Source of the DNA: Methylomonas methanica
GTDB taxonomy: Bacteria > Pseudomonadota > Gammaproteobacteria > Methylococcales > Methylomonadaceae
Direction of reading: 5' to 3'
Assembly (NCBI GenBank): GCA_001644045.1
Contig: LUUF01000003.1
Location: 1-64,000 of the forward strand
DNA length: 64,000 bases
A program made the position numbers and the translations under genes. Shown here in pieces: positions 17,245 to 27,186 of the stretch. Position 1 is the first letter of the stretch; each line of letters opens with the position of its first letter. The notes beneath the pieces were generated by a model. That model did not search any database. It was not told the origin of the DNA and saw only the letters and a program-made list of their open reading frames with translations.

Positions 17245-17997
17245 CTATTGCTTATCCTTAATTTCACAATCGTCCAACGCCGGTATGGTTTGGCGATGGC
17301 AATCGATACCGGCATCGTGCAATACCTGTTGCATGTCGGCTATTTGCTTGTCGAGCTGATGGATATGATCAAGCATCAGGTTGATGGCATTCGCGATAGG
17401 GTCCGGCATATCGCTAGTGGCGCCATAGGCGTCGAAACCGATTTTCTGGGCCATGGCATCGCGCCGCGCTTTTTCTTGCTTGGCTTTCGCATCGACGATA
17501 TGCGCGGGAATCCCAACTACTGTGACACCAACGGGCACCGATTTCACCACCACCGAATTGGAACCGACTCGCGCGCCATCACCGATTTCAATCGGCCCCA
17601 ACACCTTGGCACCGGCACCTATCACCACACCATTGCCCAGGGTCGGGTGGCGCTTGCCCTTATTCCAACTGGTGCCCCCCAAAGTCACGCCGTGATATAG
17701 CGTGCAATCGTCCCCGATAACAGCCGTTTCGCCGATCACCACACCCATGCCATGATCGATAAAGAATCTCCGGCCGATTTGAGCACCGGGATGAATTTCA
17801 ATTCCAGTCAGCCATCGGCCTAAGAACGACACATAACGGCCCGCCCATCTAAAACCGCGCAACCACAACCAATGACTGCAACGATGAATCAGCACCGCAT
17901 GAAAGCCCGGATAGGTCGTTACCACTTCAAAAGCTGACTGTGCGGCCGGATCCCGGGCAAATACGCAGCTAATATCTTCTTTGAGTCTGGCCAGCAT
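17245..17997 (-). CDS. cysE: Serine O-acetyltransferase
   Basis: 250 aa. Makes O-acetylserine from serine and acetyl-CoA for cysteine synthesis. The left-handed beta-helix hexapeptide repeats are clear ([20 protein letters not shown], then [20 protein letters not shown]), with the catalytic HGMGVVIG and the [12 protein letters not shown] loop. It is the short form, without the long N-terminal domain. It precedes iscR on the same strand, so cysteine supply and desulfuration are neighbours. The 238-bp gap to iscR contains small inverted repeats (17158-17175). Confidence 0.92.
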   Translation of the reverse strand: MLARLKEDISCVFARDPAAQSAFEVVTTYPGFHAVLIHRCSHWLWLRGFRWAGRYVSFLGRWLTGIEIHPGAQIGRRFFIDHGMGVVIGETAVIGDDCTLYHGVTLGGTSWNKGKRHPTLGNGVVIGAGAKVLGPIEIGDGARVGSNSVVVKSVPVGVTVVGIPAHIVDAKAKQEKARRDAMAQKIGFDAYGATSDMPDPIANAINLMLDHIHQLDKQIADMQQVLHDAGIDCHRQTIPALDDCEIKDKQ

Positions 17998-18001
17998 GGA
18001 C

Positions 18002-18727
18002 TTATTCAGCGTTATGATTTTGCGAGAAGCGCAGGATGCCTCTCAGGATATCCAACTCTTTGGTATCGAGTTGGGTCCGGTTAAAGATTCGCCGCAAACG
18101 ACGCATAATTGATTTAGAGCGCTCCGGGTGCAGGAAGCCTATATCTGCCATAGTCTGCTGGAGATGAATATAAAAGGCTTCCATTTGTTCGGCCGTCGCC
18201 AAGGGCTCTTCGCCGACATCGCCAACCTTGCTAATAATCTCCTGGCCGGATCCGACGAACAACTCGTAGCACACGACTTGCACCGCCGCCGCCAAGTTCA
18301 GCGAGCTGTATTCAGAATTACAAGGTATGCGTAGCAAATAATGGCATAAATCCAACTCGTGGTTTTTTAAACCGGAATTCTCGCGGCCGAACACCAAGGC
18401 TATATTTTGCTCCGGCAATGCACCCACCCATTTTTCGGCAGTTTGTCGAGCCGTTAAACTTGGCCAGCTGATGGTTCGATCACGCGCGCTGGCACCCAGC
18501 ACGATCCGGCAATCGGCGATAGCATCCTGCAAGGAATCGAAGACAGTTGCCGCTCTCAATACGTCGTCGGCACCGGAAGCCCTGGCCGTGGCGTCGGCAT
18601 GCGGAAAGCATTTTGGACTGACCAATCGCAATTGATCCATCCGCATATTTTTCATGGCTCTAGCCACCGCGCCAATGTTGCCGGGATGAGAGGTTTCGAC
18701 TAAAACCACTTTAAAATGTGATAGCAA
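18002..18727 (-). CDS. trmJ: tRNA (cytidine/uridine-32 2'-O)-methyltransferase TrmJ
   Basis: 241-aa SPOUT-class enzyme that 2'-O-methylates position 32 of tRNAs. The N-terminus [20 protein letters not shown] is the family signature, and the SAM knot motifs [15 protein letters not shown] and [18 protein letters not shown] are complete. A helical C-terminal extension follows. It is 4 bp upstream of cysE and divergent from suhB, a common gammaproteobacterial arrangement. Confidence 0.93.
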   Translation of the reverse strand: MLSHFKVVLVETSHPGNIGAVARAMKNMRMDQLRLVSPKCFPHADATARASGADDVLRAATVFDSLQDAIADCRIVLGASARDRTISWPSLTARQTAEKWVGALPEQNIALVFGRENSGLKNHELDLCHYLLRIPCNSEYSSLNLAAAVQVVCYELFVGSGQEIISKVGDVGEEPLATAEQMEAFYIHLQQTMADIGFLHPERSKSIMRRLRRIFNRTQLDTKELDILRGILRFSQNHNAE

Positions 18728-18817
18728 TGCCCTGCCTCTGCGGCTAAAAAAGCGGCGATTCTAGCAAAATTTGCTATCCTATCCGAGTTTTCTAACTGCT
18801 CATTTTCAATTCGATCT

Positions 18818-19612
18818 ATGCACCCGATGCTTAATATTGCCGTCCGCGCAGCGCGGAACGCCGGCGACCTAATCCAACGCTCTTCACAAAATATCGAGAA
18901 ACTCACCATCGATCAAAAAAGCCGTAACGACTATGCCTCCGAAGTCGATCGGGCCGCCGAGCAGGAAATTATCAAAGTCATTCGCGCCGCGTTTCCCGAG
19001 CACGGGATTCTCGCCGAGGAAAGCGGCGAACACAAAGGCAATGACTATACCTGGATAATCGACCCTCTGGATGGCACTACGAATTTTTTACACGGCTTTC
19101 CGCAGTATGCCGTATCTATTGCGCTAAAAAACAAGAACAAACTGGAATTGGGCGTGATTTACGACCCCAGCCGCGATGAACTATTCACTGCAGAGCGCGG
19201 CGGCGGGGCTATGCTGAACAATCGCAAAATTCGGGTTACCAAACAAAGCAGTATGCGCGGAGCCCTTATCGGCACTGGCTTTCCATTTAAAACCATGGAG
19301 AACATCGAACCTTATTTAGGCATGTTTAAAGCCGTCTGCGCCGACTCCGCCGGCATTCGCCGCGCCGGAGCCGCCGCACTGGATATGGCGTATGTCGCCT
19401 GCGGCCGCCTGGATGCGTATTGGGAAATTGGCGTGAAGGAATGGGATATTGCGGCTGGGGTATTATTAGTACAGGAAGCCGGCGGGGTCGCTACCGACTT
19501 CTCCTTCAATGATAAATACTTACAATCTGGCAACATCATCGTCGGCAACCCCAAAATGCATCAATTGATGTACGCGGCCATCGAGCCGCATGTGCCGGCA
19601 CGCTTAAAATAA
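18818..19612 (+). CDS. suhB: Inositol-1-monophosphatase family protein SuhB
   Basis: 264-aa Mg-dependent phosphatase that in gammaproteobacteria also joins the rRNA antitermination complex. Metal-site motifs are present: ILAEESGEHKG, IIDPLDGTTNFLHGFP and, near the end, KEWDIAAGVLLVQEAGG. Divergent from trmJ across 90 bp. Length is typical. Confidence 0.93.
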   Translation: MHPMLNIAVRAARNAGDLIQRSSQNIEKLTIDQKSRNDYASEVDRAAEQEIIKVIRAAFPEHGILAEESGEHKGNDYTWIIDPLDGTTNFLHGFPQYAVSIALKNKNKLELGVIYDPSRDELFTAERGGGAMLNNRKIRVTKQSSMRGALIGTGFPFKTMENIEPYLGMFKAVCADSAGIRRAGAAALDMAYVACGRLDAYWEIGVKEWDIAAGVLLVQEAGGVATDFSFNDKYLQSGNIIVGNPKMHQLMYAAIEPHVPARLK

Positions 19613-19698
19613 AGCGCAATTTAGCATATAGCCTAGAATTGTTATCGTCTTGCCTTTTCTTTTATACTTACCGGCTAAACAAATTATAAGAGGCCATC

Positions 19699-20607
19699 AT
19701 GGAAAAACCCTTTATCCTGCACATGCTGACTACAGCCAAGAATTTAAGCCCATTCGACGTCAATATGGCGATGGACGCAGGCTGGATTTCAGCAATCCCC
19801 TACATCAACGTTGAACCCAGCGAAGTCAGGGGCTTGGTCCAAGACGCCATTTTCTCGCGCAGCCCCAAAGGTTTGTTACGCACCGCCATCTTCATCGGCG
19901 GCAGGGAAACCAAGCAAGCGATGGATATGCTGAAAATGGCGAAGAACTCCATGGTGCCGCCTTTCGAAGTATCGGTATTTGCGGACCCTAGCGGTGCATT
20001 TACTACTGCTGCGGGGATGGTTGCCGCAGTCGAAAAAGAACTGGCTGAAAAATTCGATACCACGCTGGAAGGTAAAAACGTTATCGCGCTGGGCGGTACC
20101 GGTCCGGTGGGTCAAGCGGCGGCAGTGATTGCCGCTCAAGCGGGCGCCAAAGTCAGAATCATAGGTAGACAGCTTGATAAAGCCGAGCGCACTGCAGAGC
20201 TATGTAGCGAAGAATTCGGCGATGGCAAAATCACGGTGCTTGCAGGCGCCGATGCCGACAAAGCCGAATACATGAAAACCGCCGACGTGGTTTTTGCCAC
20301 AGGCGCGGCCGGTATTGAATTATTAAGTACCGAATTAATTGCCAAAGCCGCACAATTAAAAGTAGCTGCGGATGTAAACGCGGTACCGCCAGCAGGCATT
20401 GCCGGCGTTGATGCATTCGACAACGGCAAACCGTTAGCAGGATCCACCAGCGGTGCAGTAGGCATAGGCGCACTGGCGATAGGCAATATCAAGTACCAAG
20501 CGCAAAGTCGTCTGCTGAAAAGAATGCTGGAAAGCGATCAACCGCTATTTTTGCATTTCGAACACGCTTTTGAAGTCGCCCGCGAATTCATCAAATCGTC
20601 TAAGTAA
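19699..20607 (+). CDS. mtdB: NAD(P)-dependent methylene-tetrahydromethanopterin dehydrogenase, copy 1
   Basis: 302-aa cytoplasmic enzyme oxidising methylene-H4MPT to methenyl-H4MPT in the formaldehyde oxidation pathway. The N-terminus (LSPFDVNMAMDAGW, then QDAIFSRSPKGLLRTAIFIG) is MtdB-like rather than MtdA-like. The nucleotide-binding GGTGPVGQAAAVIAAQAGA is at about residues 132-150. GAGGCCATC precedes the ATG. A paralogue follows 47 bp downstream. Cofactor preference cannot be read from the sequence alone. Confidence 0.88.
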   Translation: MEKPFILHMLTTAKNLSPFDVNMAMDAGWISAIPYINVEPSEVRGLVQDAIFSRSPKGLLRTAIFIGGRETKQAMDMLKMAKNSMVPPFEVSVFADPSGAFTTAAGMVAAVEKELAEKFDTTLEGKNVIALGGTGPVGQAAAVIAAQAGAKVRIIGRQLDKAERTAELCSEEFGDGKITVLAGADADKAEYMKTADVVFATGAAGIELLSTELIAKAAQLKVAADVNAVPPAGIAGVDAFDNGKPLAGSTSGAVGIGALAIGNIKYQAQSRLLKRMLESDQPLFLHFEHAFEVAREFIKSSK

Positions 20608-20654
20608 TTAGCTAAGCTCCCCAAAGTCTGCCTATCACAGAGGGTAAGGTAAAA

Positions 20655-21560
20655 ATGGCAAAACGCAGCATACTCCACATGTTCGACCCGATGCCAAACA
20701 ACAGTCCGTTTGACATTAACATGGCACTCGATGCAGGTTTTGATGTGCTCATGCCCTACTCCAACGTCAAACTGGAGAGCATTCACAATTTGACCCAAGA
20801 TGCGATTTTCTCGCGCAGCCCGTCGGCCGGCAAAAAAACCGCGATATTTATCGGCGGCAGAGACATGGGCATGGCTATCGACATGCTGCAAGCCACCAAA
20901 CCCGCCATGGTGCCGCCGTTTGAAATTTCCGTATTCGCGGATCCCAGCGGCGCCTGTACCACTGCTGCGGCGTTGGTGGCCTGCGTGGAAAAAGCCCTGA
21001 AAGAACATCATGGCAAGGAACTAAAGGGCTGCAAAGCGGTTGTTTTCGGCGGTACGGGCCCGGTAGGTATCGCTACGGGTGTGATAGCGTCCTTGCAAGG
21101 CGCCGAAACAATCTTAGTGGATCACCTATCAATAGATTCCGCCAAGGACGCTGCCAAACAATACAACCGGCGCTTTGGCGCCAACATGACCGGCGGCGTT
21201 GCCCGCAATGACGAAGAAAAAACCGCGTTAGTAGCCGATGCAGACCTGGTATTCTGCACCGCAAAAGCCGGTATCCGTGTGATCAATGCCGCAGTGCTGG
21301 CGCAAGCCAAGCAATTGAAAGTGGCCGGTGATGTCAATGCCGTACTGCCATCAGGCATAGAAGGCATAGAACTTAACGATTTATCAACGCCGCTGACCTT
21401 GGCCAGTCAGTCGACTAATGCTGTCGGCGTGGGTGCGCTGGCGATAGGCAACGTTAAATACCAGCTGCAACACGAATTGTTAAAAATGATGCTGGAAGCC
21501 GAAAAACCGGTATTCCTGGATTTTCGCGAAGCCTTCAGCAAAGCCCGCACTTTGGTCTAA
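20655..21560 (+). CDS. NAD(P)-dependent methylene-tetrahydromethanopterin dehydrogenase, copy 2
   Basis: 301-aa paralogue of the preceding gene, well diverged. Conserved parts include NSPFDINMALDAGF, TQDAIFSRSP, VPPFEISVFADPSGACTTAA, the dinucleotide site GGTGPVGIATGVIASLQGA and the C-terminal VGVGALAIGNVKYQLQHEL. Its start (KRSILHMFDPMP) looks closer to known MtdB. Two such genes in tandem may divide the work by cofactor (NAD or NADP) or growth condition. AGGGTAAGGT precedes the ATG. Confidence 0.85.
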   Translation: MAKRSILHMFDPMPNNSPFDINMALDAGFDVLMPYSNVKLESIHNLTQDAIFSRSPSAGKKTAIFIGGRDMGMAIDMLQATKPAMVPPFEISVFADPSGACTTAAALVACVEKALKEHHGKELKGCKAVVFGGTGPVGIATGVIASLQGAETILVDHLSIDSAKDAAKQYNRRFGANMTGGVARNDEEKTALVADADLVFCTAKAGIRVINAAVLAQAKQLKVAGDVNAVLPSGIEGIELNDLSTPLTLASQSTNAVGVGALAIGNVKYQLQHELLKMMLEAEKPVFLDFREAFSKARTLV

Positions 21561-21567
21561 GCGTTTT

Positions 21568-21597
21568 AGGGTTGTGGGTTATCCAACACACAACCCT
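21568..21597. terminator. Hairpin between convergent mtdB-like and uvrY genes
   Basis: AGGGTTGTG (21568-21576) pairs with CACAACCCT (21589-21597). No strong U-tract follows on either strand, so this is a tentative call. Confidence 0.4.
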
Positions 21598-21602
21598 AGT
21601 CT

Positions 21603-22241
21603 TTAAATGGCATCAAGATAATTAAATTTGACCGCCAGTCTGGTTAATTCCACATCGTTCTTAATATTCAGCTTGCGATACAAACGATAGCGATAAGTGT
21701 TGATAGTCTTGTCACTGAGTTGCAAGGCTTCCGACATTTCCTGAATACTCTTGCCGTGCAAAATCAGACGCACCACTTCAGCCTCACGCTGCGAAAGTTG
21801 CAAAAAAGGCGAAACATCCGCACCGGGTAAAAACTGAAAAGCCAAATTACTGGCCACATCCTGGCATAAATACCGCTTACCGGAAATTACCGATTTAATC
21901 GCCGCCACCATTTCGCTGACAGGCGACGCCTTGGACACGAAACCGACCACCCCCAATTTCAGCAACTGCTGCGGTATGGGCCCGTCGTTATGCACAGACA
22001 ATGCGATGATTTTGATCGCGGGCCGCGACTGCAGTATGCGGCGGCAGGCTTCAAATCCGCCTATCCCAGGCATATTAATATCCATCAAAATCACATCGGG
22101 CGGCTCGTGCTCGACAATACGCAGAGCTTCCTCGCCACAATCACAGACGGCGACCACAACGATATCCTTTTCAGCCGCTAATAATGCCTCTATGCCGCTT
22201 CTGACAAGCTCATGATCATCAACCAGCAATACTTTAATCAT
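21603..22241 (-). CDS. uvrY: Response regulator of the UvrY/GacA type
   Basis: 212-aa two-component regulator. The receiver domain (1-120) has the acidic pair D8/D9, phosphoacceptor D54 (ILMDINMPG) and the conserved Lys in FVSKAS. The C-terminal LuxR-type helix-turn-helix is LSQREAEVVRLILHGKSIQE followed by LSDKTINTYRYRLYRKL, characteristic of UvrY/SirA/GacA. These activate small RNAs that titrate CsrA, and csrA is also in this window. The partner kinase (BarA/GacS) is not. Confidence 0.85.
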   Translation of the reverse strand: MIKVLLVDDHELVRSGIEALLAAEKDIVVVAVCDCGEEALRIVEHEPPDVILMDINMPGIGGFEACRRILQSRPAIKIIALSVHNDGPIPQQLLKLGVVGFVSKASPVSEMVAAIKSVISGKRYLCQDVASNLAFQFLPGADVSPFLQLSQREAEVVRLILHGKSIQEMSEALQLSDKTINTYRYRLYRKLNIKNDVELTRLAVKFNYLDAI

Positions 22242-22404
22242 AACTTCCTTTTCCGGGGTCTTTTATCCGGGCAAGTTTCCCAAATTTCATCAACAACAGC
22301 AACGCTAAAAGTTAATAGAATAGACCGAAATGGCGTTGGTGATTCGTGGTTTTGGCATTTAGCCGTTAAAATAGCGGTTTTGATAAACCAACCTCAGGGC
22401 CAAC

Positions 22405-24114
22405 ATGCGCACTTCCCAATTTCCTCTTAGCACCGTCAAAGAAATACCGGCCGATGCCGAAATAGCCAGTCATAAACTGATGATACGCGCCGGCTTGATC
22501 CGCAAACTCGCCGCTGGCGTATACACTTGGCTGCCGCTAGGCTTACGGGTATTACGCAAGGTAGAGCATATTGTTCGCACGGAAATGAATAAAGCCGGCA
22601 GCCTGGAAGTACTGATGCCAGCCTTGCAACCCGCCGAGTTATGGCAGGAAACCGGCCGCTGGGAAAAATACGGACCGGAGTTGGCGCGACTAAAAGACCG
22701 CCACGACCGCGAATTCTGCTTGGGTCCGACACATGAGGAAATCATCACCGATCTGGCTCGGCATGAGTTGAAAAGCTACAAACAGCTGCCTATCACCTAT
22801 TACCAAATTCAGAGCAAATTCCGCGACGAAATCCGTCCGCGCTTCGGTGTAATGCGTTCACGCGAGTTCATAATGAAAGATGCCTACTCGTTTCACCTCG
22901 ACCAGGAATCGTTGCAAGCGACCTACGATGTGATGTATCAAACCTATACCAATATTTTTAACCGCTTTGGCTTGAAATTCCGGGCAGTGATAGCCGACTC
23001 GGGCTCAATTGGCGGCGCGGTTTCCCACGAATTCCACGTACTTGCCGAATCCGGCGAAGACGCGATCGCCTTTTCCACCGCCAGCGATTACGCCGCGAAT
23101 GTGGAAAAAGCCGAAGCCTTAATGCCGGAAGGCAGCCGGGCGGCAGCGACACAAACCAAAACCTTGGTAGACACACCAAACCAGCATAGTATCGAAGATG
23201 TCAGCAGCTTTTTCAAAGTCAGCGCCCAACAGTGCCTGAAAACCCTAATCGTCAGAGGCGAAGACGACACGCTGGTCGCGTTGTTACTGCGCGGCGACCA
23301 CGAATTAAACCCGATAAAAGCCGAAAAAATCGACGGTGTATTGTCGCCACTGCAATTTGCCAGCGACGAGGAAATTCTCGGCGCCTGCAACTGCAAACCC
23401 GGCTCAATAGGTCCGATTGATCTGAGTATAAAGATAGTTGCCGACCGGAGCGTGACGCTGATGTCCGACTTTATTTGCGGCGCTAACCAAGACGGCAAAC
23501 ATTATCAAGGCGTCAACTGGCAACGCGATCTGGCCTTACCGGAGCACATTGCAGACTTGCGCATGGTCGTCGAAGGCGATCCCAGCCCGGACGGCAACGG
23601 ACAAATTACCATTGCTAGAGGCATCGAAGTAGGCCATATTTTTCAGCTGGGCACCAAATACAGCGAAGCGATGAACGCCGCCATCGTTAACGAAGCCGGC
23701 AAAAACCAGATCATGGTTATGGGCTGCTATGGCATCGGTATCTCGCGGGTGGTCGCGGCAGCTATCGAGCAAGGCCACGATGAGCGCGGCATTATCTGGC
23801 CGAATGAACTCGCACCGTTTCAAGTGGCCATCTGTCCGATGAATATGCATAAGTCCGATCGCTTGATCGATACGGTCGAGAAAATCTATAAGGACTTAAC
23901 GGATGCAGGTATCGAAGTGCTACTAGACGACAGAAAAGTTCGCGCGGGATTCATGTTCTCGGATATGGAATTGATCGGTATTCCGCATCGGATTGTAATC
24001 GGCGATCGCGGCCTGGATAGCGGTACTGTCGAATATCAAGGCCGAATGGATAAAGAAAGCCAAAATGTTGAATTCGACAATCTCGTCAAATTTATCAAGG
24101 ACAAACTTGCATAA
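22405..24114 (+). CDS. proS: Prolyl-tRNA synthetase
   Basis: 569 aa, bacterial class II form with the editing INS domain inserted between motifs 2 and 3 (about residues 225-390). Motif 2 is around [20 protein letters not shown], motif 3 near [17 protein letters not shown], and the anticodon-binding domain is at the end. Length is as in E. coli (572). A terminator follows. Confidence 0.97.
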   Translation: MRTSQFPLSTVKEIPADAEIASHKLMIRAGLIRKLAAGVYTWLPLGLRVLRKVEHIVRTEMNKAGSLEVLMPALQPAELWQETGRWEKYGPELARLKDRHDREFCLGPTHEEIITDLARHELKSYKQLPITYYQIQSKFRDEIRPRFGVMRSREFIMKDAYSFHLDQESLQATYDVMYQTYTNIFNRFGLKFRAVIADSGSIGGAVSHEFHVLAESGEDAIAFSTASDYAANVEKAEALMPEGSRAAATQTKTLVDTPNQHSIEDVSSFFKVSAQQCLKTLIVRGEDDTLVALLLRGDHELNPIKAEKIDGVLSPLQFASDEEILGACNCKPGSIGPIDLSIKIVADRSVTLMSDFICGANQDGKHYQGVNWQRDLALPEHIADLRMVVEGDPSPDGNGQITIARGIEVGHIFQLGTKYSEAMNAAIVNEAGKNQIMVMGCYGIGISRVVAAAIEQGHDERGIIWPNELAPFQVAICPMNMHKSDRLIDTVEKIYKDLTDAGIEVLLDDRKVRAGFMFSDMELIGIPHRIVIGDRGLDSGTVEYQGRMDKESQNVEFDNLVKFIKDKLA

Positions 24115-24136
24115 GGTCCGTTAGCTTAGTCAAACG

Positions 24137-24163
24137 AAAAAGGGCGCAAATTGCGCCCTTTCT
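24137..24163. terminator. Bidirectional terminator between proS and rubredoxin genes
   Basis: AAAGGGCGCAA (24139-24149) pairs with TTGCGCCCTTT (24151-24161), flanked by A-rich and T-rich ends, so it can serve both convergent genes. Confidence 0.75.
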
Positions 24164-24184
24164 ATTTACGGCAACAGACGTTTG

Positions 24185-24355
24185 TTAGCGTACGAGAGTA
24201 AACATCGATTTTACCGCGCCGCACTTAGGGCAACCCCAATCTTCCGGGACATCTTCCCAACGAGTCCCTGGAGCAACTCCTTGTCTTGGATCGCCCAACT
24301 GCTCGTCGTAAATGTGCCCACAAGTTTTGCACTTATATTTTCTATATTCGGCCAT
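24185..24355 (-). CDS. Rubredoxin
   Basis: 56-aa electron carrier with one iron bound by four cysteines: C9-x2-C12 (KCKTCG) and C42-x2-C45 (GCPKCG). The core [20 protein letters not shown] and [17 protein letters not shown] is typical. Start ATG at 24355, stop TAA at 24185. It converges with proS. Partner proteins cannot be named from the neighbourhood. Confidence 0.95.
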   Translation of the reverse strand: MAEYRKYKCKTCGHIYDEQLGDPRQGVAPGTRWEDVPEDWGCPKCGAVKSMFTLVR

Positions 24356-24642
24356 TTTATATCCTCGGCTTGTAATTAAGGTTTAAACAAAGCGGCGGAA
24401 TTGTAGCTTAAGCTCCTCCGCTAAAAAACCACGAATATTTGAAGGTATCAGCAACAAAAACAAAACCAGCCTCCGCAGTAACTATTGCACAATAACCTCC
24501 CTGACATCGTTTGCGATGCGTGTTATGCCCAAAAAGCAATAGCGACCAAATGATGTAACAGAATTGTTATTTGAATTGAATAACAAAAACAGGTATAAGC
24601 CTGATAGTAGGGGAGCGTAGATTTTCATTTTTAGGGGTTCCA

Positions 24643-25554
24643 ATGAAGACAAATATTTTTACAATTCATCATAAGCGGAATATGGTTCTAGCGGTAGGCT
24701 TGCTTACGGCCTCTCAGCTTACAATGGCGGCTACAACACCGTGGGTGGGAACTGCAAATTACCAAGCTGCCATTCCGGAAGCAACAGGTGATGAAGGGGC
24801 GGTGGTTGGCCCGTTTGATACTTATGATTTCGGGGCAGGAATCGCCATCATCAAACCGAGTGGCGCAATAGCAACCGGCACTAAATTTTCAGGTTCGTTT
24901 CAAACCTATGTCGTATCCCATCAGCGTAACTCTGCTGGTATCAACACCCCTCAACTAGATAATTCCGGTGGAACAAATTTTGTCGGTACGGGAAATGGTT
25001 TTGAGTTGACCCTGGTTGCTAATTTCTCTGGCGAATACACCAACGTTAGCTCAACTGGCTGGAACTTCAAAATCGACAACGGTGGTACGGCAAAATTGTA
25101 TTTCGATTCAAAATCACCGGATTATAAATTTGCAAACGATACCGGCTTCAATGACGGCGTTGCAATTTTGTCTGGTTCCATTTCTGGTGGAGATGGCACA
25201 ATTCTGTTGCCAGGAGTAATCGGCATAGGTGGCGAACAGGTAACACTTGATTTTTCTGGAATCTTTGGCTCCTATAATTCCAACGTTTACGAACCAGATA
25301 CGATTGGCGGTGGCTCTGCGTTGTTTTCAATCCAAACTAAAGCATTGTTCGGCCAAGCCACGCCCACTCTCGACGAAGTTTGGGCTGGCTCCAAAAAAGT
25401 TAACGGTATCACCGCAGCCAACATTGGCGAGCTTGCCGAGTTAGACGGCAAGTTGAATTTAACCGCAGTGCCTGTTCCAGCTGCTGCGTGGATGTTCTTA
25501 ACTGGTGTTCTGGGCTTTTTAGGAATAAGCAGACGCAAAAACACACGCGGTTAA
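24643..25554 (+). CDS. VPVP-CTERM surface/exported protein
   Basis: 303 aa with a signal peptide (MVLAVGLLTASQLTMAA) and a C-terminal sorting signal: VPVPAAAWMFLTGVLGFLGI followed by SRRK, of the PEP/VPLPA-CTERM class handled by exosortases. The middle is beta-rich and Gly/Asn/Thr-rich without a recognised domain. It is probably processed and attached to or released from the envelope. The exosortase is not in the window. GGGG lies 8-9 bases before the ATG, and a hairpin follows the stop. Confidence 0.8.
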   Translation: MKTNIFTIHHKRNMVLAVGLLTASQLTMAATTPWVGTANYQAAIPEATGDEGAVVGPFDTYDFGAGIAIIKPSGAIATGTKFSGSFQTYVVSHQRNSAGINTPQLDNSGGTNFVGTGNGFELTLVANFSGEYTNVSSTGWNFKIDNGGTAKLYFDSKSPDYKFANDTGFNDGVAILSGSISGGDGTILLPGVIGIGGEQVTLDFSGIFGSYNSNVYEPDTIGGGSALFSIQTKALFGQATPTLDEVWAGSKKVNGITAANIGELAELDGKLNLTAVPVPAAAWMFLTGVLGFLGISRRKNTRG

Positions 25555-25580
25555 ATAGAAATCAGCAATTGCGACTCTAT

Positions 25581-25609
25581 CCCACCGCTAATCATATTTT
25601 AGCGGTGGG
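25581..25609. terminator. Hairpin after the VPVP-CTERM gene
   Basis: CCCACCGCTAA (25581-25591) pairs with TTAGCGGTGGG (25599-25609). It lies between converging genes; a U-tract is weak on both strands. Confidence 0.55.
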
Positions 25610-25638
25610 AACAGTTAGAAACGAAATCCGACACTACA

Positions 25639-26658
25639 TCATATCCTGGTCAGCGGCGACACTGAAAACAGGAGACAAATTCGAAATAAGCCGTCCCACT
25701 CATCTCCCGCAGCCTGACCTTTAACCTGACAATCCGTTGCGGCGCTCTCCAGTAAAATAATCTGCAAATCCTTGCTCTTCAACCTATGCAACGCCTCTTG
25801 CACCAATTGCTTGCGCTTATCCCATATCTGGTATTTTTTGTAGAGGGCTTCTTGATTTCCGCCGCGTTTCAATTCGGTCTTGATATTAACCAGCGTTCGC
25901 GCTTCGCGGCTGATAGCCCATAAGATTACCGGCGCCGCAACGCCCTCCGCCTTGAGTCCCGCAAGAATTTTAATAGCTCGGTTCACCTTCCCCGACAACA
26001 AAGCATCCATCAACTTAAACACGTCAAAACGAGCACTGTCAGCCACATCGTCCTCGACCATGGCCTTGCCGATACGTTTAGCCCCATGCAGGATATAAAG
26101 CTTTTCAAGCTCCTGGGCCGCAGCCAGCAGATTGCCCTCGACCCGCACTGCCAGACTTTTTAACGCGTCGCCGTCCAAATGCATGCCCTTCCGCTCCGCC
26201 CGGCGCTGCAACCAGTGTAACAACTCCGACCCTTGTAACGGCCAGACTTGCACCACCGCTCCTACCTTCTCCAACGTCTGAAACCATTGCGCCTTCTGAG
26301 CCGCACCATCCAGCTTACCGGCCGTGATCAGCAATACGGTATCTTCCGGAGGACGCTGACAATACGCGCTCAGCGCTTTACCGCCTTCCAAGCCAGGTTT
26401 GCCGGAAGGCAAGCGCAAATCGATGAGTTTTTTGTCGGAAAAAATAGAAAGGGATTCGGCTTCGAGGGTCAATTGCGGCCACTCGTTGCCGGTATCGATA
26501 GCAATGACTTCGCGGGTGGAATAGCCTGCCGCGCGCGCCGCGCGTCGAATATCGTCCGCCGCCTCGCCAAGTTGCAAAGGCTCGTCACCGCTAACCAGAT
26601 AAACCGGTGCCAGCTCTTTGTGCAAGGTAGCGGTTAACTGGTCAAGCTTCAGACGCAT
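25639..26658 (-). CDS. holA: DNA polymerase III delta subunit
   Basis: 339-aa clamp-loader subunit that opens the beta sliding clamp. Family features include the start MRLKLDQLTATLHKELAPVY, the VSGDEPLQLGEAADDIRRAA stretch, the central RAERKGMHLDGDALKSLAVR helix region and the C-terminal collar. It is the third gene of leuS-lptE-holA, the usual gammaproteobacterial order. Confidence 0.93.
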   Translation of the reverse strand: MRLKLDQLTATLHKELAPVYLVSGDEPLQLGEAADDIRRAARAAGYSTREVIAIDTGNEWPQLTLEAESLSIFSDKKLIDLRLPSGKPGLEGGKALSAYCQRPPEDTVLLITAGKLDGAAQKAQWFQTLEKVGAVVQVWPLQGSELLHWLQRRAERKGMHLDGDALKSLAVRVEGNLLAAAQELEKLYILHGAKRIGKAMVEDDVADSARFDVFKLMDALLSGKVNRAIKILAGLKAEGVAAPVILWAISREARTLVNIKTELKRGGNQEALYKKYQIWDKRKQLVQEALHRLKSKDLQIILLESAATDCQVKGQAAGDEWDGLFRICLLFSVSPLTRI

Positions 26659-26660
26659 AC

Positions 26661-27164
26661 TTATTTTTTCTGAGTATCGACGGCTATCCTGGCTCTAGCC
26701 AATATCATCCGCGCCACTTGCTTATAGATTTCGTTACGAATCAATTGCTCTTCGTTGCCTTTCGCCAGTACCGCGGTTTGGTCGTTAAAAAACTCCCTGG
26801 AAATTTCAACAACTTGCTCGTCCATCAGCGCATTTTCCTTGCTGTCGAAAAACTGAAAGCGCAAATAATATTCCAACTCGGATTCGCTGGATTTACCGGT
26901 CGAACCGATCGTCAGCACTCGGTTACGCATCTCTTCCCTGAGCACCTTGACTACCACGCCGGCGTCGTTAGGGGAACCCACAATTTTGCCTTTCGACGCT
27001 TTCATGATCGATTGCAGTTCGCCCTGTAAGGGCTGGGAAGCACCAAATACATACATGTTTTTCAGCACTTCCGGCATCTCTATCGAACCGCGCAGATGGT
27101 ATCCGCAGCCGACCAGCAGCGCCAATATTCCGACCAAGACCATTCGGCTCAATTGATTCATCAT
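26661..27164 (-). CDS. lptE: LPS-assembly lipoprotein LptE
   Basis: 167-aa outer-membrane lipoprotein that plugs the LptD barrel for lipopolysaccharide export. The lipobox LLVGC and following GYHLRG are typical. I start at the ATG at 27164 (GAG 7 bases upstream) rather than the longer frame, which begins inside leuS. It lies between leuS and holA on the same strand. Confidence 0.88.
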   Translation of the reverse strand: MMNQLSRMVLVGILALLVGCGYHLRGSIEMPEVLKNMYVFGASQPLQGELQSIMKASKGKIVGSPNDAGVVVKVLREEMRNRVLTIGSTGKSSESELEYYLRFQFFDSKENALMDEQVVEISREFFNDQTAVLAKGNEEQLIRNEIYKQVARMILARARIAVDTQKK

Positions 27165-27186
27165 CTGTTTCTCGAAAACACAGCGT

